DNA of 12,545 nt from positions 1 through 12,545 of the forward strand of contig CAIWET010000406.1 of assembly GCA_903911805.1 (NCBI GenBank), in the 5' to 3' direction. Position 1 is the stretch's first letter, and each line of letters opens with the position of its first letter. This DNA is from an uncultured Ignavibacteria bacterium. GTDB lineage: Bacteria > Bacteroidota > Ignavibacteria > Kapaibacteriales > UBA2268. The position numbers and the translations under genes were made by a program. The notes under the pieces are model-generated. The model was not told where the DNA came from. It searched no databases and saw only the letters and a program-made list of their open reading frames with translations. Below, piece by piece: positions 1 through 7,500 of this stretch.

Positions 1-128
1 GGTTGTCTCAAAAGTACAAATTAATTTTTGTGGTGTCATTCTGAGCAAAGCGAAGAATCCAGAAAATCAACGACTTTCGAGTTTTCTGGATTTCTCACTT
101 CGTTCGAAATGACACTTTTGATACATCC
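1..128. repeat. Palindromic MITE/REP-like intergenic repeat with terminal inverted repeats
   Basis: Two long arms face each other. Positions 34-66 and the reverse complement of 82-114 agree at 26 of 33 positions, leaving a 15-base loop at 67-81. The arms carry the TGTCATTCTGAGC and GAATCCAGAAAA blocks typical of a widespread intergenic repeat in Bacteroidota, Chlorobi and Ignavibacteria genomes (recalled, not searched). Outside them lies a second inverted pair: GGTTGTCTCAAAAGT at 1-15 pairs with the reverse complement of 114-128 (13 of 15 identical), like the terminal repeats of a small non-autonomous transposable element. The left half has 18 extra bases (16-33) that form a small hairpin of their own (ACAAA at 16-20, TTTGT at 27-31). 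No convincing reading frame is present. The left boundary may lie outside the window, so target-site duplications cannot be judged. The folded RNA could also help end transcription of the hydrolase gene next to it. Confidence 0.75.
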
Positions 129-141
129 TCTTTTCTTTTAT

Positions 142-2106
142 TTACTTAACCAGCCAAGGAGCAACATAGTCTTGAGGTCTCTTTTTTTGAATAGGAGTTT
201 TTGGAACAAAATTAATATCAATTTTTGTAATTTTATCATTGCTCAATTTAAATAATAAAGATTGATAAGGTTCAAAAATCAATTCTAATTTATATTGATT
301 CTTATTAAAATTTATAGTAATTGCTTCCTTTTTTGTAATATTGCATAATGATTGCCCATAATCTAATGGAAATTTTAATCTTTCAGACATTGGATTTGGG
401 AAAAACAGATATAGCTCTTCCCCATCTTTTCTTACCCAATGAGCCGGAATTTTATTTCCCTGAATAAATGGTTCAAAATCTTTCGGTAATTCAGATAGAA
501 TATTTTTATTCGAAAATAAAGATTTAACAATTTCAATAGAATTTTCAAATTTTACAGCTGATGGATTTTCTGGTATTCTTTTTATAATAATTTTCAATCC
601 AGATTCTGCTAATTCCTTTAATCTTAGAATAACTTTATAATCTAAATACTTAGCATCAACATATAAATACTTTACATCTAAATTTCCAACTTGTAATCTA
701 CCATTATTAACTTTAGCTTTCGATAAAAATTCACCATTAATCCAAGTTGGATTATATCCCTTTAATTCATCAGGGAAATAAACATATCTCATTTCATAAT
801 AGCCCCAAGCCCAAATAAATTGTTGCTCTTTTGGCATTATTCCATTAATCCAGCTATCTTCAGTTGGCAGATAAACTGCAATATCAGAATATGTATTACC
901 TTTTTTCATAAATCCTGAAATCTTTTCAAGATATTTATTAAATTGAGGGATTTCTTCAGCTAAAGCTCCTTTTGAACCAATGTGAGTAGTTGCATAAAAA
1001 TTCACTGTGTCGCAATCTTTAGGGTTGTGTGCTTTTCCATGCCATATAATTTGATTAATACCATTTGCAAAAAGAGCATCGGCTACTAATTTTAAATCTG
1101 CACATTGTTCCTCTCTGATGTAATCTCTGGGCCAACCATAAAGACAAGTGAATGTTTCAGAACTTACAGCAGTTTTGCCCGATAAAAGTGCTGCAGAAGC
1201 AGGAATAGAGCAATATTCTGGCTCAAAGAGCATTGATTCACCTTCAGGGATATCCAATAATGAATAACCAGAAATTAAATCGCAGGGAGCACCTGAAACT
1301 TGACCTCTTGATAAGATTCCATTTGAATTTAGAAAAGATGTATAATTTTTATAAAAATCCAAAACTTTCTCAGAAATCAAACTCATATAATCATATAAAT
1401 GATGATTATTTTCTTTATCATAAATTTTGTCCATAAATGGAGTGATATCGTAGCCAAATTTATTAATAAAATCTTTATCGAGCCCATCAGCCCATAATTT
1501 CTCGGTTTCTACCTCCCAAGAATCAACAAAATACGCTTGAGGTAATTTCACACTTGGTTTAGGAAAAGCACTCATCAAACGTTCAAAATATGGCATATAA
1601 TTCTTTTTTGTCAAGTGATCAATTACATATCCTGGTTTTGGATGCTGCCAAGAACGTGTTATATCTTGTCTCCATTTAGAATCACCAAATTTTTGTGTAG
1701 CCTGCTCATAAGGAACTGAGGCATCTCCAAAGGGCCAAAGCGTGCCAAAAGTCAAATCACATCCTAATCCGATTGAATCGGCATATTTCACTGCATAATT
1801 GACTATATTTGTCCAATCACTACTTAGCCATTCTTGCCTTGGTGTATAAGATGAATCATTCTTATTGAAGCGATTTAATGGGTAAACCCAAGCAATTTCA
1901 ACCCCACCAAAGCCATTAGCTTTAAGCCAATCAAGATTGAAGCGAATATCTTCCTCTTTAATTAATGAGGCAAACCACCAATATCTTGTAAATGGTTTAG
2001 AAGTTTTATCAAAAGCACTATGATTGGGTTTGATTGGAGCAGAATCAGCAAAATAGCAGTTTAAAAATATGATGCTAATAATTAGAAGAAGTATGTGTTT
2101 TTTCAT
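142..2106 (-). CDS. Exported glycoside hydrolase, GH106-like (alpha-L-rhamnosidase type), short form
   Basis: This 654-residue exported protein resembles family GH106, whose characterised members are calcium-dependent alpha-L-rhamnosidases acting on plant or bacterial glycans. Residues 1 to about 23 form a signal peptide. A Cys at position 17 is preceded by Asn, so it is a poor lipobox. The N-terminal barrel start RYWWFASLIKEEDI (41-54) followed by FGGVEIAW (66-73) matches the GH106 pattern of a WW pair, a 'KE.I..dl.wmk' helix and 'GGV.I'. Further family-like blocks are DWTNIVNYAVKYADSIGL (97-114), VDSWEVE (194-200), SSETFT (315-320) and INQIIWHGKAH (350-360). E198 and E317 are the likely catalytic carboxylates, by analogy only. 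The chain ends about 35 residues after EPYQSLLFKL (611-620), where long GH106 proteins continue into beta-sandwich domains, so this is a short form or a C-terminally truncated one. The gene lies beyond a terminator and has its own promoter-like site, so it is probably not part of the upstream operon. Substrate is unproven; a related uncharacterised TIM-barrel hydrolase is the alternative. Confidence 0.75.
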   Translation of the reverse strand: MKKHILLLIISIIFLNCYFADSAPIKPNHSAFDKTSKPFTRYWWFASLIKEEDIRFNLDWLKANGFGGVEIAWVYPLNRFNKNDSSYTPRQEWLSSDWTNIVNYAVKYADSIGLGCDLTFGTLWPFGDASVPYEQATQKFGDSKWRQDITRSWQHPKPGYVIDHLTKKNYMPYFERLMSAFPKPSVKLPQAYFVDSWEVETEKLWADGLDKDFINKFGYDITPFMDKIYDKENNHHLYDYMSLISEKVLDFYKNYTSFLNSNGILSRGQVSGAPCDLISGYSLLDIPEGESMLFEPEYCSIPASAALLSGKTAVSSETFTCLYGWPRDYIREEQCADLKLVADALFANGINQIIWHGKAHNPKDCDTVNFYATTHIGSKGALAEEIPQFNKYLEKISGFMKKGNTYSDIAVYLPTEDSWINGIMPKEQQFIWAWGYYEMRYVYFPDELKGYNPTWINGEFLSKAKVNNGRLQVGNLDVKYLYVDAKYLDYKVILRLKELAESGLKIIIKRIPENPSAVKFENSIEIVKSLFSNKNILSELPKDFEPFIQGNKIPAHWVRKDGEELYLFFPNPMSERLKFPLDYGQSLCNITKKEAITINFNKNQYKLELIFEPYQSLLFKLSNDKITKIDINFVPKTPIQKKRPQDYVAPWLVK

Positions 2107-2142
2107 AAATTTCGTTAAATAATTTTTTTAATAATATTTAAA

Positions 2143-2150
2143 CAAAATTA
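2143..2150 (-). promoter_or_regulatory. Bacteroidota-type -7 promoter element for the GH106-like gene
   Basis: Read on the minus strand, these bases are TAATTTTG, a full match to the Bacteroidota -7 consensus TAnnTTTG. The site lies 36 bases before the ATG at 2106 and after the terminator of the preceding gene, which is where a promoter for the hydrolase must be. No clear TTG or TTTG -33 element is visible at the expected distance, and the region is so AT-rich that a chance match is possible. Transcription would start near 2136, giving a leader of about 30 bases. Confidence 0.4.
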
Positions 2151-2175
2151 AGAAATTTAAATTGAATTTAGTATG

Positions 2176-2227
2176 AAAAAAAACTCCAAATTCGACTTAA
2201 ATTAATTTATAGTAAAATTTGGAGTTT
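2176..2227 (-). terminator. Rho-independent terminator of the three-gene surface operon
   Basis: A perfect 12-base inverted repeat (AAACTCCAAATT at 2181-2192, AATTTGGAGTTT at 2216-2227) is followed in the minus direction by a run of T: the complement of the eight A at 2176-2183, of which three are in the stem. It begins 20 bases after the stop codon of the FN3 gene. The 23-base loop is long for an intrinsic terminator and contains a further perfect palindrome, TAAATTAATTTA, at 2198-2209. In the plus direction no T run follows, so it should work one way only. It separates the operon from the hydrolase gene. Confidence 0.85.
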
Positions 2228-2247
2228 ATAATCCTATTAAAAAACAC

Positions 2248-4512
2248 TTATTTAATAATAATGCTTTCGATATTAGATAATTTCGATTGAGTTTTATTGG
2301 TAACTATCATAATTGAATATTTGTATGTGCCCTTTCCAACTAATAGATTATCAACAAATTTACTTTTGTCTGATTTCACTGTTTCGAATAATTCTAAATC
2401 TTTGTTAGAATTTTCAGTATTTGAATATGACTTGTAAATTGCGAACCAATATTCTTCATTTGGTAAATTTTGTGGCAAATTCCAATTTAATTTAATTGCT
2501 TTTGAATTATTATCATATTCAGCTTTTAACTGAATATCATTGCTAATGTACATTTTAGAATTGGATTTTACTTTCAAAATATCTTTTGTAAATGAATATA
2601 AATCATCAACATCTGTGGCTTTAACCAAATATTCGTAATAAGTATCTGGAAGAATATCAGAATCAATATAATCTCCACTATTAAAAGGTAATTCTTTTAA
2701 TAATTGCCATTTTTCTTCACCTGAAACTCTTCTAAAAATCTCTTGTTTTTTTACTTCTTCACTTCTGCTATATTCCCATTTAATATTTATTCCTTTTTCA
2801 TTTACCTGGAAATTAGAGAAAACTGGAGATTGAGGCGGATAGGCTGCAACTCTTTTTATTTGCAATATATCCGATAACTCAGACATTGCATATCTATGAT
2901 TGAAAGCAGCGATTCGGTAATACACATATTTAGAAATGGTTTTGGTTGTTACCGAATCAACATAAGTTGTATCATCAATCATTTCTTTGCTGATAACGTT
3001 AAAAGTATGATTAGAATCATTTGCCCAAAGAACTTTATAACCAACTATATTATTTTCAGGGCCTAAATCCCAATTTAATTCAACTTTACCACTTTTATCG
3101 ATTGTTCCCCAAAGTCCAGCTGGCTTTGATGGAGGAGTTGTATCATTAATAAGAGCTGCGTGAGGAATAGACTGTGCTTTAGCACCATTTGAGTCAACAG
3201 CTGTAATTATATAATAAGGTTCACCATCATTGGCAGTAGAGTCAATAAATTCAAATTTATCTGGTTTAATCAAATCCTGATGCAAAAAGAAATATCCTCC
3301 TTCAAAATCATTACTTTTTGAAACAGCAAATCCAACTAATTGAGGACTTTGAACTTTTGTTTCCCAATTTATTTTAAGAATGTGATTGCCAATTTGCTGA
3401 GATTTAACATTATTAATTACTGTCGCTTTTTTGTCAATAGCAATTGCCACAACATTACTGCAACCTGTTTCTTCTGCAAAAGAATTTATCCCTTTTAAAC
3501 AATATAAATAAGAAGTATTTAATGCAACTGTAGTATCTGTATAAGAACCAACAATATTTTGTTTCTCTGCGAAGTCCTGCTTATTAATATTGTCATATTC
3601 CATTGGTACAATTGGTGATGAATTTATTTTGATAAACGACTTTCCATTGTCTTGTGAACGGTATAATTCATAAGCCGTAAAACCTTCAGCTTCACTATTA
3701 TCCCACATCAATGCAATTCGTTTATCATTGTCATAAACTTTCAAACCTAATGGATGCTGAATATCCTGAGAAAAACTTCCGTATTTTACTGCTGTTTTGC
3801 CGTTATAAATAAAATAAGTTGTATCTTGAACAGCTACTTTAACAGTATAAATATACGAATATCCTTCTTTAATATCTCTATCAACGTATCGTAAAGCTAA
3901 CCCATTTGCAGCATTTTTATTAATATCTGCAACAAAATGAGCAAATCCGTGCTTATTTGATAACTCAATTGCTGCGTATCTCAAATTTCTAACATAATCA
4001 TCAGTATTATTACCTTTATTCAAATCAGAAATCGCTAATTTCCCATAAAGACATTGAGAAGCAATCGCAGCATATCTATCATTTTTATCTGAATTAGCTT
4101 TCCATTTTTCTAAAGACCAAGGTCTTAATGGTTGTTCAGTTAGAATTGTATATTCAGGTTGACCTTCTTTATTTAGGGCAATTCTTTCAATAATAAATCC
4201 TGAATTATTAGCAGTAACCCAACCTCCAGGGGTAGAAATACCCCATCTAAGAACAACAGAATCACCTTTATAAAAGTTACTCAATTTGATTTCTGCAGAG
4301 CGGATATATTTTCTTGTATTAGTATCAGAAGAGCTTTTCTCTTTCGCTGTCAATTTGATATTTTTACTAATACTATCAATATACTTTTTATCCTTATCTG
4401 AGTTCTTAAGTTTGATAATTTTATCTTTTTGTGCGAAAAGATCAGTCGCACAAATTAGAGCTAAGAGCATTATAAAACTAAATATTTTAAATTTCATTTT
4501 CATATCTATCAT
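2248..4512 (-). CDS. Exported multi-domain fibronectin type III protein with conserved N-terminal domain
   Basis: This 754-residue secreted or surface protein has no visible enzymatic motif. The signal peptide spans residues 1 to about 27 and ends in DLFA-Q. Residues 30-65 are a charged, Lys- and Ser-rich stretch. Residues about 70-250 form a non-FN3 domain with VVLRWGIS (86-93), LRPWSLEKWK (129-138) and YAAIASQCLYG (147-157). I recall this pattern from uncharacterised FN3 proteins of Bacteroidota. About five FN3-like domains follow (roughly 251-358, 365-452, 460-555, 558-650 and 655-754), each with features such as ALMWDNS..EGFTAYELYRS, VELNWDLG..NIVGYKVLW and INIKWEYS. The chain ends with the last FN3 domain, and no type IX secretion C-terminal domain is evident. 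The ATG at 4512 lies 3 bases after the stop of the preceding gene, so translation is probably coupled; ATGs at 4503 and 4497 are alternative starts that keep the signal peptide. The role is inferred to be adhesion or scaffolding alongside its operon partners. Confidence 0.8.
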   Translation of the reverse strand: MIDMKMKFKIFSFIMLLALICATDLFAQKDKIIKLKNSDKDKKYIDSISKNIKLTAKEKSSSDTNTRKYIRSAEIKLSNFYKGDSVVLRWGISTPGGWVTANNSGFIIERIALNKEGQPEYTILTEQPLRPWSLEKWKANSDKNDRYAAIASQCLYGKLAISDLNKGNNTDDYVRNLRYAAIELSNKHGFAHFVADINKNAANGLALRYVDRDIKEGYSYIYTVKVAVQDTTYFIYNGKTAVKYGSFSQDIQHPLGLKVYDNDKRIALMWDNSEAEGFTAYELYRSQDNGKSFIKINSSPIVPMEYDNINKQDFAEKQNIVGSYTDTTVALNTSYLYCLKGINSFAEETGCSNVVAIAIDKKATVINNVKSQQIGNHILKINWETKVQSPQLVGFAVSKSNDFEGGYFFLHQDLIKPDKFEFIDSTANDGEPYYIITAVDSNGAKAQSIPHAALINDTTPPSKPAGLWGTIDKSGKVELNWDLGPENNIVGYKVLWANDSNHTFNVISKEMIDDTTYVDSVTTKTISKYVYYRIAAFNHRYAMSELSDILQIKRVAAYPPQSPVFSNFQVNEKGINIKWEYSRSEEVKKQEIFRRVSGEEKWQLLKELPFNSGDYIDSDILPDTYYEYLVKATDVDDLYSFTKDILKVKSNSKMYISNDIQLKAEYDNNSKAIKLNWNLPQNLPNEEYWFAIYKSYSNTENSNKDLELFETVKSDKSKFVDNLLVGKGTYKYSIMIVTNKTQSKLSNIESIIIK

Positions 4513-4515
4513 AAA

Positions 4516-7500
4516 TTATTTTGGTGGAAAAAAAGCAATTTTTCTCTTTGATTTCAAATTCCAATTGGATATATTGTCCTGAGTATAATAGTCTGGAGAT
4601 GGAGGATAATATCCATTCATAAAGAATCTTATTTCTCCATAAAGTTTTGTAAATTCACTTGACATTCCATAATTAAAATACAGCCATTCTATACATTTCC
4701 AAGACATATCAGCATCTGAAATATTCATATTAAGATTAGAATAATATTTATTATCAGCTTGTGTATAATTGCCAAAACTAGACTGAGCAATGCAATTAAC
4801 ATATAAACAAGAATAGCCAGCATCTCCAACTCCGTGAGTTCTAACATTTAAATAATACAAGTATTGATCAAGTATTCTCAAATATAAATATAAATTATCC
4901 ATACTTGCACAGAACCAAGAGTTATAACTAATAGAAATATTTGAATAAGTGCCAGTATTTGCAACGGCATCATTTAACGAATTAAATCTAGGAGGACCAA
5001 GTGTTTTTATTAAACTATTATCTTTGAGATATTTAGCTCTTTTGGTTTGAGATGTAAAATCAGATATAGAATTTGAAACTTGTTCCCAATCAAAATCACC
5101 TTCATTACAATGTGACCATTTATCATTTTTATCATTAAGCCAGTAAGGTAGAGGAACTTTTGCCATTGTGCCATCAGTAAATCCTAATCCAGTATTTCCA
5201 TCAATTACATTATAAACGTCAGCTCTGATATGTTTAAACCAATCAGTTGTTTCATCATCTGTAAATCTTACAAATGGGCCAAAACTTGCGTTAGATGTAG
5301 ATCCATAACCAGAAGTAGAATATTTTTGACCTACTAAATCAATTTCTTCAAAAGGTTCAGAACAATTCATTTTAACATCACTTATTGCTGCATAATCCAA
5401 ATAATTCAAACTTTTAAAAGTAAAATGATTTATTTTTTCGGTCATAGTTTTGAATTTACTTGTTCTAAAGAAAAAGTCGGATTCAAAGATTCGTTTATCG
5501 TTAGCTCTTAACAATTGCATTGTTTTAACATCAATTGTTCTATTGCTAATTGTATCAATTACATCGCCATTATCAACCAAACTGCCCACTAATTTCATTT
5601 TCTGTAAATCAGTTGCTATTGGGTTAAAGTTTTTATCACTATAAGTTGTTAAACTCAAACTACTACTTTTTGCATTTGAAGTTGTTGTTGTTGTCTTTGT
5701 TGAATAGATTGTTTGAGTTTTATTAATATTTAAATTAGTATTAAATTGACCAGTTTTAGCAATTTTAACATCACCTGTTTTATCTATATTTTTTGCATTA
5801 GCAAGTACATCAAGATTTTTATCTATTCCACTTATAGCTATTTTGGCTCCACCAATTATTGATGAAGTTTTGGTCTTTCTATTAGAAATCATCTCATTCA
5901 TTTTTGTGATTCCAGAAAGATTTAAACTTCCAGATTTAGGAGTAATTCTCGCAACAAGTTGCAAATTATAAACTTTAGAGGGGTCTAAATGACTAATATC
6001 AAATTCAACTCTAGAATTTGGATCTTTATTAATTAAAGTCAATGGAACTTCTTTAGATTTGGTACCGTCAAATTTAAATACAGCTAAATATTCAACTTTA
6101 AGTAAATCTTTCTTATTCTTATATTCTGGGAATTTATCTAAAAATTGATTAGGGTCAAAGATATCTTGTTGAAGTTGGCGCATAGCAATATACCCCGTTT
6201 TCAATGATTTATCAGCAATAAACGATCTTTGTCCTTTTGCAGGAAAAGCATAAATTACATTTTGGTTTACTACATAATTTGGTGATTTTCCAGTTGTAAA
6301 AGTTATTGTAGTATCTTTTACAATTGATTGTCCTTTTCTTGGGTCACCATCTTTTTCGTATTTTGTAGTTTGCCACGATGAACCTTTTAATTCTTCTCCG
6401 TGAGCTTTTATTCTAAATTTATAATTTGTTGTTTCTTTTAACATATTTTTGGATGTAAGAACTAAAGTCATTCCTTCGTCAGCGATGCTTTCTGAAAAAG
6501 CTTCATCTACTTTAGGTGATACTTGATATAATTCTTTATTATCTAAAATTATTCTAAATGTTCTTATTGGTCCTGGTGAACCATTCGAACCAATTGTTTG
6601 AATATCAAAATGATTGTCATTTGCTCCATCAGGTACAGGGAAATTGAATGTAGCAGCAGGACTCATAAATACAGAAACATCTTTTCCAGTAGGTTGCATA
6701 TCAGAGATTAATCCTATAGCTAGTGGATTATCAGAAACCATTTCGCAGATATTTCCATAGTTAAATTCAAAACTACAATGTCCTTTTACTAAGCCTTTAA
6801 GAATTCTATAATATCCAGCAACAGTTCCTTTTGCCCAAGTTGGATTTGGCAATCCACCTTGTAAAATAGCTGCAAATCCTCCAGATAGAATCTCAAAATT
6901 CCCTTCAACAAACCATAAATCTACGTGTAATCCAATAGATGCAGCTACATAAGCATACATCTGCCCCATTGCATACCAACCATCAATTCCTATATTATCA
7001 CTTCCTTTGCAAGACACTCCTGGATAATTATGTAAGTTCAAATCGAATCCAAAACCAGCCGCTAATTTAGCATAGAATATTAAGAAATTATAAGATCCTC
7101 CAAATGAGGTACTTCCACCGAGAGAAATTCCTTTACCAGTTGATTGTTGCAATCTATCAGTAGTTTGCACAGCTGGTAATGCTTTACCAGCACTAGCAAA
7201 AATTGTCTTTACATCGTTTGGAAAAGGTGGTAAACCTCCAGGCAAATCATTTCCAACCATAAAGTAATTATTAATATTTAATAGTCCCACAATTGACATC
7301 ACAGAAGGGCTTTCCCAAGTGCCAATATAAAAATGCCATTTTGAATTTTTCTTGTCAGCTAATATATCTAATGAACTTGTTTCGGTTAGCATTCCAGCTA
7401 AACTCATTTGAATTGTAAAATGTCCATTGAAACACTGAGAACCGAAATCATAAGACATATCTGCAGTTCCTTTACCTAAAGGTTTAGAATTATCTGTAAT

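Noticed and set aside
34..114. CRISPR-like repeat unit
   Set aside because: Only one inverted pair is present, with no regularly spaced direct repeats or spacers.
28..255. 75-codon plus-strand open frame across the repeat and the end of the hydrolase gene
   Set aside because: It reads through the palindromic repeat and antisense to a well-supported coding end; the product has no recognisable features.
2040..2106. Lipoprotein signal in the hydrolase (Cys 17 in FLNC)
   Set aside because: Asn at -1 and Phe at -3 do not fit a lipobox; a standard signal peptide is more likely.
4430..4512. Lipoprotein signal in the FN3 protein (Cys 21 in ALIC)
   Set aside because: Ile at -1 is not accepted by lipoprotein signal peptidase; cleavage after DLFA before Gln fits better.
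2248..4520. Type IX secretion C-terminal sorting domains on the FN3 and giant proteins
   Set aside because: The FN3 protein ends within its last FN3 domain. The giant protein ends in a basic KSKRKIAFFPPK tail. Neither shows the Gly-rich beta motif and terminal Lys/Arg pattern of such domains.
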